DNA of 12,217 nt from a bacterium (GTDB lineage: Bacteria; Zhuqueibacterota; Zhuqueibacteria; Thermofontimicrobiales; Thermofontimicrobiaceae): positions 1 through 12,217 of the forward strand of contig DSAU01000488.1 in NCBI GenBank assembly GCA_011046315.1, read 5' to 3'. How positions within the stretch are numbered: position 1 is the first letter of the stretch; each line of letters opens with the position of its first letter. A model generated the notes under the pieces. That model searched no databases, was not told where the DNA came from, and saw only the letters and a list, made by a program, of their open reading frames with translations. This document shows, piece by piece, positions 1-7,468 of this stretch. A program made the translations under genes and the position numbers.

Positions 1-11
1 CGAAGCGGAAT

Positions 12-91
12 GCCGGAATCTCAATAATAGAACTTTTAAATATTAATTTGCACATATATTCAGGAGATTCCGGCTAAAAACATGCCGGAAT
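12..91. repeat. Palindromic intergenic repeat (REP-like)
   Basis: Positions 67-74 (ATTCCGGC) and 84-91 (GCCGGAAT) are perfect inverted repeats around a 9-nt A-rich loop. The arm GAGATTCCGGC at 64-74 is also the exact reverse complement of 12-22, and ATGCCGGAAT occurs directly at 10-19 and 82-91, so three related arms sit within 80 bp. There is no coding potential here. The layout is typical of dispersed intergenic palindromes; that it recurs elsewhere in the genome is inference. Confidence 0.6.
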
Positions 92-151
92 GACATTATT
101 AGTTAAGAGTGCTGAACTATTAAAGAAATTTTTCTTAACCTGAAGCAAGGG

Positions 152-398
152 ATGCGAACAGCCCGAATTAGCGGAACCGGATTTTATGTGCCAGAAAAAG
201 TAGTTACCAACTTTGACCTTGAAAAAATCATCGACACCAACGATGCCTGGATTCGGGAGCGCGCCGGTATTGTTGAGCGAAGATTTGTCGACGCTGAAAG
301 ACGAGGCGTTATCTCAGGGCAAAATTGAAGCTGGCGACTATGTCGTCCTGGTCGCTTTCGGGTCCGGATTTAGCTGGGGATCAATACTTATTCGGTGA
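152..398 (+). pseudogene. Internally deleted 3-oxoacyl-ACP synthase III (FabH-like) remnant
   Basis: Reading from ATG 152, the first ~48 residues match the N-terminus of FabH-type ketosynthases: the start MRTARISGTGFYVPEKVVTN and the NDAWIRERAGIVERRFV segment. That frame stops at 326-328. From about 285 the next frame gives a FabH C-terminal end (DEALSQGKIEAGDYV, then LVAFGSGFSWGSILIR) and stops at 396-398. A normal member has about 320-330 residues, so roughly 230 central codons are missing. The missing part includes the regions carrying the catalytic Cys, His and Asn (C112, H244 and N274 in E. coli FabH). The join lies near the GTCGAC at 289-294 and also shifts the frame. The product cannot be active. 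An intact copy would be expected elsewhere if this enzyme is needed. I am confident of family and state, less of the exact junction. Confidence 0.8.
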
Positions 399-461
399 TA
401 GAGTAAAAAAAATCGCTTTAACCAAAAACCATTCCTTTAAATAAAAACAAGAAAGGTAACC

Positions 462-1949
462 ATGTTCCCTCAAATCCGAATTTTATTGACGCTGCTTTTG
501 TTCATTCTGTTGAGCGGCTGCGCTGCAACCTATCAACCCCGCACATCGATTCAGCAACCCGAAAAAGAATTGGCGCGACAAATTTTTCAACAGATTAACA
601 TTCCTGAATTGAAAACGGCTGTTGTCGGCATAATGGTACAATCGGCTGAGACCGGAGAAATTTTATTCTCGCACAACGCCAATACGCTGATGATGCCGGC
701 TTCCAACGAGAAAATATTAACATCTGCGGCAGCCTTACTCAATCTGGGACCGGATTTCAGATATGAGACCAAAATATTCACCAACGGGAGCATCGATTCC
801 GGAATACTAAAAGGCGATTTGATCATCATCGGCAGCGGCGATCCCTCAATCAGCTATCGGCTCTGCAAGAAAGAAAATCCGTGTCTTGTTTTCAGCCCGT
901 GGGCGGATTCGCTGCGCGGCCTGGGCATTGAAAAAATAGAGGGCGATATTATCGGCATCGATGATATTTTTGATGACCAGCCCATCGGCTACGGCTGGAC
1001 AGTTGACAACCTGCCCTATTCTTATGCAGCAGAAGTCGGCGGATTGATGTATCATGAAAATTTCACCACCATCACTATCGAAGCCGACAGCGCCGGTGAC
1101 AGCATCAACATCGCCATTTCGCCTGAATTTGAATTTTTAGATATCGTATCAAAAGTGTCTATTGACTCGGAACTGACTAAGCTCGACTTTGATCGACCAC
1201 CCTTTTCAAATAAAATAATTATTAGTGGCAATATCTCACCCGGCGATAAAATCCGACAGCGAATGTCGGTGCACAATCCCACACTTTTTTTTGTCAGCGC
1301 GTTGAAGCGTGAACTGATCAACTCGGGCATAGAAGTTAGCGGCGATGTACTGGACGGAGATGATATCGACGATGCTGAGAGACTGAAACCGGGAACTGAA
1401 TTATTTTCCCATTTTTCAATCCCACTCGAGGAAATTCTTAAAATTTTAATGAAGGAATCACAGAACCTGTATGCTGAAAGTCTGATCAAATTGCTGGGGC
1501 ATCATTTCGGCGAGGGCGGCAGTTTTGCCAGCGGTGAAAAGGTGTTGAAGAGAACTTTGTTACGATTGGGATTGGAGGAAAATTATTATGGTTTCAAGGA
1601 CGGGAGCGGATTGAGCCGGTACAATTACGTTTCGCCAGCTTATCTGGTGAAAATATTTCGCCGGATGCACTTTCACCCGCTTGGCGATATTTACCGCGAT
1701 TGTCTGCCGATTGCCGGCGTTGACGGCACCATCGGCTATCGTTTAAAGGGAACCGTGGCTGAGGGAAAAATCTTTGCCAAAACCGGAACCATCTCCAATG
1801 TCCGTTGCCTTTCCGGCTACGCTGAAACCGCCGACTGTGAAACCCTTATTTTTTCCACCATGTTCAACAATTTTCTGTGCAGCGTTCAGGTTGTTTTGGA
1901 TGTTCAGGATCAAATTTGTATGTTGTTATCATCATTCAGTAGGAACTAA
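462..1949 (+). CDS. dacB: D-alanyl-D-alanine carboxypeptidase/endopeptidase, PBP4 family (peptidase S13), lipoprotein
   Basis: Penicillin-binding protein 4-type serine peptidase that trims or cleaves D-Ala cross-links of peptidoglycan in the periplasm. All three active-site boxes are present: SxxK at S81-K84 (ASNEK), SxN at S333-N335 (SQN) and KTG at K440-G442 (KTGTISNVRCLSGYAE). The long stretch between the first two boxes is typical of class C PBPs. At 495 residues it is full length. The N-terminus is a lipoprotein signal with lipobox LSGC (C20), so it is probably membrane-anchored rather than soluble like E. coli DacB. AAAGG at 452-456 stands 5 nt before the ATG and fixes the start. It heads a compact operon, with only 4 nt between its stop and the HAD-like gene. 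The symbol names the family; orthology is not proven. Confidence 0.92.
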   Translation: MFPQIRILLTLLLFILLSGCAATYQPRTSIQQPEKELARQIFQQINIPELKTAVVGIMVQSAETGEILFSHNANTLMMPASNEKILTSAAALLNLGPDFRYETKIFTNGSIDSGILKGDLIIIGSGDPSISYRLCKKENPCLVFSPWADSLRGLGIEKIEGDIIGIDDIFDDQPIGYGWTVDNLPYSYAAEVGGLMYHENFTTITIEADSAGDSINIAISPEFEFLDIVSKVSIDSELTKLDFDRPPFSNKIIISGNISPGDKIRQRMSVHNPTLFFVSALKRELINSGIEVSGDVLDGDDIDDAERLKPGTELFSHFSIPLEEILKILMKESQNLYAESLIKLLGHHFGEGGSFASGEKVLKRTLLRLGLEENYYGFKDGSGLSRYNYVSPAYLVKIFRRMHFHPLGDIYRDCLPIAGVDGTIGYRLKGTVAEGKIFAKTGTISNVRCLSGYAETADCETLIFSTMFNNFLCSVQVVLDVQDQICMLLSSFSRN

Positions 1950-1953
1950 GCCG

Positions 1954-2556
1954 ATGAGCATCGATCTGTCGCAGGCGTTGAAAAATATCAAATTTGAAAT
2001 CAGATCGCTTCTGTTTGATTGGGGCAATACCGTCATGAAGGTCTTTCCTGACCAGCAAGGACCGATGGCAAAATGGAATCATGTTGAAGCCATTGAAGGC
2101 GCCGGGCACGTGCTCTCGTTGCTGTCAGAAAAATTCACACTGACTTTAGTCAGCAACGCTGTCAATTCCAACTGCGAGCTGGTGCGTCAGGCGCTGGAGC
2201 GCGTAAATTTGAACGGTTTTTTTGCCAATGTATTTACGCCTCATGAGTTGCATAGCTCAAAACCGTCACCGAGCTACTTCAACCAAATTTTGATCCAGCT
2301 TAAACTTGAACCGGAAAATGTGGTCATGGTGGGCGACGATTATGAATATGACATCATTGGCGCCAAACAGGTAGGCTTGTGGACAATCTGGTTTAACAAT
2401 CAGCATATCGCCTTGAATGCCCGCTATCCCTATCATGATTTTGAAATCAGCAGTCTGGAGAAGATCCCATCCGTACTTGAACATCATTTTAAAACCAAAC
2501 TCAGTTTTTCCAAACCAGAAAAATCAATTTTCGACAAGTTAAGGAGGCTCAGATGA
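1954..2556 (+). CDS. HAD-like hydrolase family protein with atypical motif I
   Basis: Haloacid dehalogenase-superfamily protein of 200 residues. The motifs appear in order: I, DWGNT at D22-T26; II, VSN at S67; III, K103 in SSKPSPSYF; IV, GDDYEYD at D128-D133. The nucleophile D22 is kept, but the second aspartate of DxDxT, the general acid/base of HAD phosphatases, is Gly24. Classical phosphatase activity is therefore doubtful and the substrate is unknown. ATG 1954 was chosen because AGGAA at 1941-1945 precedes it at proper distance and the HAD fold begins there. The frame is open upstream to 1774, but that part lies inside the PBP4 gene and resembles no HAD sequence. The stop TGA overlaps the next ATG (ATGA at 2553-2556), indicating translational coupling with the M28 peptidase. 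Confidence 0.85.
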   Translation: MSIDLSQALKNIKFEIRSLLFDWGNTVMKVFPDQQGPMAKWNHVEAIEGAGHVLSLLSEKFTLTLVSNAVNSNCELVRQALERVNLNGFFANVFTPHELHSSKPSPSYFNQILIQLKLEPENVVMVGDDYEYDIIGAKQVGLWTIWFNNQHIALNARYPYHDFEISSLEKIPSVLEHHFKTKLSFSKPEKSIFDKLRRLR

Positions 2557-4133
2557 AAAAAAGAATTTGTTGTTTAGTTGCCACGGTTTGTTTGACCCTG
2601 GTTTGTGTTTCATTATCAACAGCCCAAACCACCACCATCCCCATGCAGGGATTTGAAGCCATTTCAGCCGACACAATGTATCAGCACGTGGCTTTTTTAG
2701 CGTCGGATGCGATGCGAGGACGAAACACTCCCAGCGAGGAGCTCGACCAGTGTGCTGAATACATTGCCAATTACTTTGAAACATGTGGACTCCAGACAGT
2801 GTCAACTGCAAACGGATATTACCAAAATTTTCCGCTGTTGAAAACCCGGCTCGAGGGACCGGAAAACCAGAGCTTCATAGTGACGATTAATGGTGAGTCT
2901 TTCCCTCAGCAAATTAAAAATGATTTTGTTCCGGTCTATTTAACCGCCAATCGACAGGTTACGGCGCCGGTGGTTTTTGTGGGATACAGCATCACTGCGC
3001 CGGAATTGGGCTACGATGATTATCAGTATATGGACGTCAGGGACAAAATCGTTCTCGCCTTCAGCCATGAACCTCAGGAAAATGACAGTTCCAGCGTCTT
3101 CGATGGCGTAAAAAAAACCGATCACAGCAAGCTCGTCAACAAAGTATTGAATGCGATTGATCACGGCGCAGTTGGATTCATTTACGTGACCAATCCCACT
3201 CGCCGCTTTCGGCGCCCGCCCAATGTCTGGCCATCTTTAATGAAGAATGTCCCGGAAGATGCTATTCCGTTTACATTGGGAGAAAAAGAGGAGAATAAAA
3301 TCGTGGTCGCCCAGATCGGAAAAAAATTAGCCGAGACCCTGTTCTCGGTTTCGGACCGGACCATGCAGCAAATCCATCAACAAATTGATGAAACCCTGGT
3401 ACCGCAATCCTTTGAATTACGCGGCGTCACCGTTACCATGAACACCCAATTGGAAGCCGATGAATACCAAACCCAAAACGTGGTCGGTTACTTGGAGGGG
3501 GCTGATCCGAAGCTGAAGCAAGAATTAATTGTCATTGGCGGACATTACGACCACGTCGGCGCTGCTGACGACACAACTATTTACAACGGCGCCGATGATA
3601 ACGCATCGGGAACTGCCGGTGTCATGGCAGTTGCCAGAGCCTTTACTGCTTGCGAACAGCGACCACGTCGCTCTATCCTGTTCATGACCTTTGCTGGTGA
3701 AGAAAAGGGATTGTTTGGTTCCCGTTATTATGTGGGCACCGATCCGCTATTTCCGCTTGAACAGACCGTGGCTATGATCAATCTGGACATGATCGGCAGG
3801 AACGACACCAGTGCAGTCAGTGTTTACGGCTGGAGCCGCAGCCCGAATTTGAAACAGGCGCTGCTACAAGCAAATGAAAGCGTGGGAATCTCCTACAAAT
3901 TTGCCGACGAAACAAGAATGAGCGGCGGTAGCGATCACATGTCGTTTGCCAGGAAACAGATTCCCTATCTGTTCTTTATCACCGGGATGCATGAGGATTA
4001 TCACAAACCAACCGACACCGTCGAGAAAATCATTCCCGAAAAAATGGCGCAAATCGCCAGATTGGTATTTGGTATCGTTTGGCAAATTGCCAACAGCGAC
4101 GAAAGACCGCAATTTGTAGAACCGGCGCATTGA
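2553..4133 (+). CDS. Secreted M28-family zinc metallopeptidase
   Basis: Aminopeptidase of peptidase family M28, exported by an N-terminal signal peptide (residues 1 to about 25, ending STAQ). The co-catalytic dizinc site is complete: H331 and D333 in GGHYDH, bridging D348 in NGADDNASG, the E383-E384 pair in FAGEEKGLFGS, D412 in NLDMIGRND and H484 in EDYHKPTDT. Residues about 100-300 form the insert that often resembles a PA domain in this family. The length of 526 aa is normal. A very strong AAGGAGG at 2541-2547 with a 5-nt spacer sets the start, and the ATG overlaps the HAD stop. Being co-transcribed with a peptidoglycan peptidase suggests a role in envelope turnover or periplasmic peptide use. 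The peptide specificity cannot be read from the sequence. Confidence 0.92.
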   Translation: MKKRICCLVATVCLTLVCVSLSTAQTTTIPMQGFEAISADTMYQHVAFLASDAMRGRNTPSEELDQCAEYIANYFETCGLQTVSTANGYYQNFPLLKTRLEGPENQSFIVTINGESFPQQIKNDFVPVYLTANRQVTAPVVFVGYSITAPELGYDDYQYMDVRDKIVLAFSHEPQENDSSSVFDGVKKTDHSKLVNKVLNAIDHGAVGFIYVTNPTRRFRRPPNVWPSLMKNVPEDAIPFTLGEKEENKIVVAQIGKKLAETLFSVSDRTMQQIHQQIDETLVPQSFELRGVTVTMNTQLEADEYQTQNVVGYLEGADPKLKQELIVIGGHYDHVGAADDTTIYNGADDNASGTAGVMAVARAFTACEQRPRRSILFMTFAGEEKGLFGSRYYVGTDPLFPLEQTVAMINLDMIGRNDTSAVSVYGWSRSPNLKQALLQANESVGISYKFADETRMSGGSDHMSFARKQIPYLFFITGMHEDYHKPTDTVEKIIPEKMAQIARLVFGIVWQIANSDERPQFVEPAH

Positions 4134-4205
4134 ATCTTTATCCAATGACACCGCGGTTTGAGGTGTTAAATTGCCGACGAGTGAGATGTGAGTTAAAATG
4201 AAACA

Positions 4206-4730
4206 TTAAAACTCTTCCGGTTCTTCGAACCATTTGTCGAGCCGGTATTCATTGTCCTCAAAATAGATCTCAGCCGCAAAATCGGTGTGAAACGCGAAAG
4301 ACAGTACCACACTGGGATTCGGATGGTTGTCCGATGGTTGCAGGTTTACCGGCGCTTCCCATAACCGCTGTAAATAGCGGCGCTGAATCCCGGCTTCGGT
4401 TTGTTCAAACATGGCAATGAAGTATGCGCCTTTTTGGTCGCGGTGCAACATCGAATCAGAAACGCCGCAGATGATATATTCAGGTACGCCGTTTTGATTC
4501 ATGTCCAATATTAATTGCAGCTTCGCATTCTCTTCATCAAAATAGCGGCGCTGTTCTGGCGGCAGATCGTTTTTGGTTAACATCCGGGCGCCGGGAAACT
4601 CTGGCGTGTGGATGGCAAAAAAACTTGCATTGAATCGCGAAAACTTGAATTCGTGGCTGCCGGTTCTGCAGCCGCAGATGAACAAAACAGGCACAAACAA
4701 ATACACAAATAAATGCTTTGACAATCGCAT
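4206..4730 (-). CDS. Hypothetical lipoprotein, unrecognised family
   Basis: 174-residue protein starting with a lipoprotein signal: Arg and Lys, a hydrophobic stretch, then FICGC with C21 as the likely lipidated cysteine. The mature part has no motif I recognise. It contains DMNQNGVPEYIICG, which has the look of an FG-GAP/EF-hand-like loop (D-x-N-x-N-G) used in repeat or calcium-binding proteins, but only one copy is visible. GGAGGA (reverse complement of 4734-4739) lies 3-4 nt before the ATG and supports the start. The gene converges with the M28 gene across a 72-nt gap and is divergent from the potassium channel gene. It is real as judged by signal, RBS and length; function unknown. Confidence 0.75.
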   Translation of the reverse strand: MRLSKHLFVYLFVPVLFICGCRTGSHEFKFSRFNASFFAIHTPEFPGARMLTKNDLPPEQRRYFDEENAKLQLILDMNQNGVPEYIICGVSDSMLHRDQKGAYFIAMFEQTEAGIQRRYLQRLWEAPVNLQPSDNHPNPSVVLSFAFHTDFAAEIYFEDNEYRLDKWFEEPEEF

Positions 4731-5021
4731 CGATCCTCCATTTTATTTTTCATACTGTTGGGAAGAAATCGTTCGAAATGAAATTACATCGAAAAATAAG
4801 AAAAAATACAATAAATGTCAAATCAAATATTTACAAAACAGTAAAACTTCAGTTACCGGAGAAATTGCAAACCGATGCCATGGCTTTGGTTGAGACAATA
4901 AATGTTATCACTTTTGTAATTTAATAAATTTGACAACAGGTAACATATTTTAATTATCAAACAATGGCGTCAGTAATCTATCTACCTTTTCAACTTTTTA
5001 CATAGCATTCAGGTTGCAAGC
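4731..5021. promoter_or_regulatory. AT-rich divergent intergenic region with weak promoter candidate
   Basis: This 291-bp spacer separates two divergent genes and so should hold both promoters. On the plus strand TTGACA at 4930-4935 is a perfect -35 match, but the hexamer 17 nt downstream (ATTATC, 4953-4958) is a poor -10, so this is only a candidate promoter for the channel gene. No confident promoter was found for the minus-strand lipoprotein. No gene, tRNA or strong hairpin is visible. Confidence 0.35.
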
Positions 5022-6020
5022 ATGGCAAAACCCTTTATCATCGCGTTTTTGTTATTGGTAACGGTCGTGATCATCGGAACCGTGGGATATATTTTGATTC
5101 AGGGTTGGAGCCCTTTTGACGCCCTGTACATGACTGTAATTACCATCGGAACCGTGGGATTCAGAGAAGTCGGAGAACTTACTCCAACCGGAAAAGCATT
5201 TACTATCATCATCATTATTTTCGGGATCGGCGTCGGTGGATACGCCATCGCCAATTTTTCAGCATATATTATTGAAGGATTTATCCAAAATTTTTTCAAA
5301 GGCAAAAAAATGGAAAAAAAAATCAGTAAATTGAGAAATCATATTATCGTCTGCGGCTATGGAAAAACCGGAGATGAAATCGTTAACAATTTAAAAAATG
5401 CCAGCAAAGAATTTGTGCTTATTGAAAACGATGAGCAAAAAATTGCGGAACTAAAAGATGAGGGTTTGTTGGTTATTCAAGGGGACGCCACCGAGGATGA
5501 GGTTCTGGAAAAAGCCGGTGTCAGGCACGCGCACGGATTGATCACCTCGTTGTCGCATGACGCCGACAATGTTTATGTAACCCTGACTGCTCGGGGACAG
5601 AACCCGAACATCAGAATTATTGCCCGTGCAGTGGATGAGTCCAGCTCAAAAAAATTGTTGCGCGCCGGCGCCAATAAAGTCGTTTCTCCCTATTCAATTG
5701 CCGGTAAACGAATGGCGGGGTTGATGCTGGACCCGGGCATAGTCGATTTTTTAGAAGTGATGGTTCAAAGCCAGGAATTGGAATTAAAAATCGAAGAAAT
5801 AAAACTTGACGCCTCCAGTTCACTCATCAATAAATTACTGCGGGAATCTAATATTAAAGCGGAAACCGATGGCGCTACCGTTATCGGGGTCAAAAATCCG
5901 GACGGGAAAATTGTGGTCAATCCGCCCGGTAATACCCGGCTCACTCAAGGTATTATCCTTTACGTTCTGGGCAATGAAGCTCAAATTTCCAGCATGCAAC
6001 AACTTGCCGGCTCATCTTAG
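5022..6020 (+). CDS. Two-TM potassium channel with RCK (TrkA-N/TrkA-C) domain, MthK-like
   Basis: Inner-membrane potassium channel subunit of 332 aa. TM1 is residues about 5-26, the pore helix and filter follow (ALYMTVITIGTVGF, T44-F47), and TM2 is about 58-85. The filter reads TVGFRE instead of TVGYGD, with Arg48 where Gly is canonical. An RCK domain begins at about residue 106 with the Rossmann motif GYGKTG (112-117), and a TrkA-C lobe follows at about 245-325. By family knowledge the RCK ring opens or closes the pore in response to ligands such as Ca2+ or nucleotides; the ligand here is not known. The SD before ATG 5022 is weak (CAGG region). An internal ATG at 5310 has a better SD (see the separate entry). 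The neighbours are convergent or divergent, so it is probably monocistronic. Confidence 0.9.
   Translation: MAKPFIIAFLLLVTVVIIGTVGYILIQGWSPFDALYMTVITIGTVGFREVGELTPTGKAFTIIIIIFGIGVGGYAIANFSAYIIEGFIQNFFKGKKMEKKISKLRNHIIVCGYGKTGDEIVNNLKNASKEFVLIENDEQKIAELKDEGLLVIQGDATEDEVLEKAGVRHAHGLITSLSHDADNVYVTLTARGQNPNIRIIARAVDESSSKKLLRAGANKVVSPYSIAGKRMAGLMLDPGIVDFLEVMVQSQELELKIEEIKLDASSSLINKLLRESNIKAETDGATVIGVKNPDGKIVVNPPGNTRLTQGIILYVLGNEAQISSMQQLAGSS
5298..5312 (+). promoter_or_regulatory. Possible internal ribosome binding site and start for a free RCK domain
   Basis: AAAGG at 5298-5302 stands 7 nt before ATG 5310-5312, which encodes M97 of the channel, in the linker between TM2 and the RCK Rossmann fold. 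The archaeal MthK gene is known to make both the full channel and a separate RCK domain from an internal Met (M107) at this same architectural place. Here the spacing and location fit a second, soluble 236-aa product. The sequence shows the site; its use is inference. Confidence 0.4.
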
Positions 6021-6144
6021 CCACGGTCCGGGTTGATACCAAACCGCAGCGTTGCTTTTGCGGCTTCGCGTCTTTGCGTGAGAATTATTTATCCCTGTGA
6101 TCGCTTACGATCCAACTTGTTCGATTTTAAACCGCAGCATAATA
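6021..6144. repeat. Short intergenic repeat remnants between convergent genes
   Basis: This 124-bp gap holds two exact copies of AAACCGCAGC (6041-6050 and 6129-6138) and a segment (about 6052-6083) reading GCGGCTTCGCGTCTTTGCGTGAG. Its reverse strand is a run of near-repeats built on ACGCAAAGACGCGAAG. This resembles dispersed intergenic repeats seen in many environmental genomes. CCGCA (6044-6048) can pair with TGCGG (6059-6063) as a weak hairpin. No clear terminator with a T-tract is visible. Confidence 0.4.
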
Positions 6145-7125
6145 TCATTTTCCCCAGGTGGGAAATTCATCCAGGCCCTTGCCGCGGGTTACCCGTTCTA
6201 ATTCCGTTCCATCCGCTTTGATCAGATAAAGCGCATACCCCCGCGAAAAAATGATCTGCGAACCATCCGGCGACCAAACCGGATGCCAATCCGATTCGCC
6301 GGTTGTCAGACGCAGCGTTTCGCGGCTTTCCAGATTCATGATCCACAGTTCATCGTAACCGCCGGCGTAGGCTTTGACAAATGCGATCTGTTTGCCATCC
6401 GGCGCTATGCTCAAATGTTTATACACGATGAGTTCGGATGATTCATCTTCCCGGAGAATCGTTTGTTTGTCCCAGGTTTCCAGTTCGAGCAATATAAGCA
6501 CCGCGGATTGATTTGAATCAGTATCGGAATAGACCAGTTGCGCGCCATCCGGCAGCCAGGCGCATCTGGTTCGTGCGATCTCGGCGACCTCGATCAGCAA
6601 ACGGGAAGAATCTTCGGGAAAATCAGTCAGCCAGATCGCTGATTTCAAATCCCGGTTGGACCAAAAAGAGATCATGTCGCCGCCCGGCGACCAGGCGCTG
6701 TAACTGTCATTGAATTCGCTGGGCGCTACATTGCGGATGGCTAAACTGTTAATTTCCATAACATAAAGCTGCCATGCAAACGTCAGAGTAATTCCTTTCA
6801 AAATGTAATAGGAAAACAACAAGTGTTCGCCGTTCGGCGAAAGGGCTAAATTGGTGGGCACGTACATATCAAATTGCGCCAGCCCGGTTAAGGTCTTTTT
6901 CTCTGCGTCCAGCGCCATAAAATAATAAAGCTCCGGTGTTTCCGGATTAAAGCGGCGAAAGTAGATTTTGCCCTGCAGCCGGTCGAACGGGATGTTTTCG
7001 ACCTCTTCAGATGTCACCAGCGTGGGTTTAGTGGGACCCTTTTCACAGCAACAAATGACAATTATCAGCCCCAGTAAACCCAACATCAGGATGATTGTTT
7101 TTATGCGGAGTGTGTTTTCTTTCAC
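6145..7125 (-). CDS. TolB-like WD40/PD40 beta-propeller lipoprotein
   Basis: 326-residue envelope protein built of PD40/TolB-type blades. Recognisable blade signatures include LSPNGEHLLFS (about 95-105), SPGGDMISFWS, LPDGAQLVYS, APDGKQIAFVK and WSPDGSQIIFS (from W284). These blades usually mediate protein-protein contact; no partner can be named. The N-terminus has a hydrophobic stretch followed by VICCC (C25-C27), an unusual but plausible lipobox, and a low-complexity linker EKGPTKPT. The start codon is GTG (7123-7125): AGGAG, the reverse complement of 7131-7135, lies 5 nt upstream, and no ATG in this frame is as well placed. A sigma70-type promoter lies just upstream and may be overlapped by a Fur-like palindrome. 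The gene converges with the potassium channel gene and is probably transcribed alone. Confidence 0.85.
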   Translation of the reverse strand: MKENTLRIKTIILMLGLLGLIIVICCCEKGPTKPTLVTSEEVENIPFDRLQGKIYFRRFNPETPELYYFMALDAEKKTLTGLAQFDMYVPTNLALSPNGEHLLFSYYILKGITLTFAWQLYVMEINSLAIRNVAPSEFNDSYSAWSPGGDMISFWSNRDLKSAIWLTDFPEDSSRLLIEVAEIARTRCAWLPDGAQLVYSDTDSNQSAVLILLELETWDKQTILREDESSELIVYKHLSIAPDGKQIAFVKAYAGGYDELWIMNLESRETLRLTTGESDWHPVWSPDGSQIIFSRGYALYLIKADGTELERVTRGKGLDEFPTWGK

Positions 7126-7145
7126 GGCGACTCCTTTTTTCCTTT

Positions 7146-7174
7146 ATGATAATCATTCTTTACATAAAAATCAA
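7146..7174 (-). promoter_or_regulatory. Promoter of the TolB-like gene, overlapped by a Fur-like box
   Basis: On the minus strand TTGATT (7169-7174) and TATCAT (7146-7151) are separated by exactly 17 nt, a good sigma70 match (4/6 and 5/6). Transcription would begin near 7139, leaving a very short leader that still contains the AGGAG. Across the -10, positions 7142-7160 match the Fur consensus GATAATGATAATCATTATC at 14 of 19 places, centred on ATGAT-A-ATCAT. Iron regulation is inference. Confidence 0.5.
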
Positions 7175-7365
7175 GCGATAACTTTGACCATAGTAAAACT
7201 CAATCATCGTCAATGCCAAAAAGGGAAACCATTGAAATAGTTTTAAAATATCGTGCATTTTATTCGAGTCCTGTAAAACAGACAAAGAAGCCGTTAATGG
7301 ATGGCACTCCTGCGAAGACCAGAGTGCCTTCCTTTATTAATAACAAAGAAGTTATGAGATGAGAC

Positions 7366-7468
7366 TGTATCAAAAGTCCTTCCGTAGTAACGACTTTAGT
7401 CGTTTATAAAGCGAATAAATTCGCTACTACTACAAAAAGTATCAATAATTTTTTAGACTTTTGATACA
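7366..7468. repeat. Nested palindromic element (MITE-like), 103 bp
   Basis: Perfect 13-bp terminal inverted repeats, TGTATCAAAAGTC (7366-7378) and its complement (7456-7468), enclose GTAGTA (7384-7389) pairing with TACTAC (7425-7430). Inside lie two perfect hairpins with 2-nt loops: ACGACT-TT-AGTCGT (7390-7403) and GCGAAT-AA-ATTCGC (7411-7424). The whole folds as an outer stem with a branched head. There is no coding capacity. No clear target-site duplication is visible, so mobility is inferred from architecture only. Confidence 0.7.

Noticed and set aside
1052..1489. 145-codon minus-strand frame inside the PBP4 gene
   Set aside because: Antisense shadow; Ser-rich without domain features.
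1774..1953. In-frame extension of the HAD-like gene into the PBP4 gene
   Set aside because: It overlaps well-conserved PBP4 sequence including the KTG box, has no HAD resemblance, and ATG 1954 has its own RBS.
4147..4165. Terminator between the convergent M28 and lipoprotein genes (ACACC/GGTGT)
   Set aside because: Only a 5-bp stem, 9-nt loop and no T-run; too weak.
4573..4924. Two overlapping plus-strand frames over the lipoprotein 5' end
   Set aside because: No RBS, composition unlike protein, and they run antisense into the lipoprotein signal sequence and AT-rich spacer.
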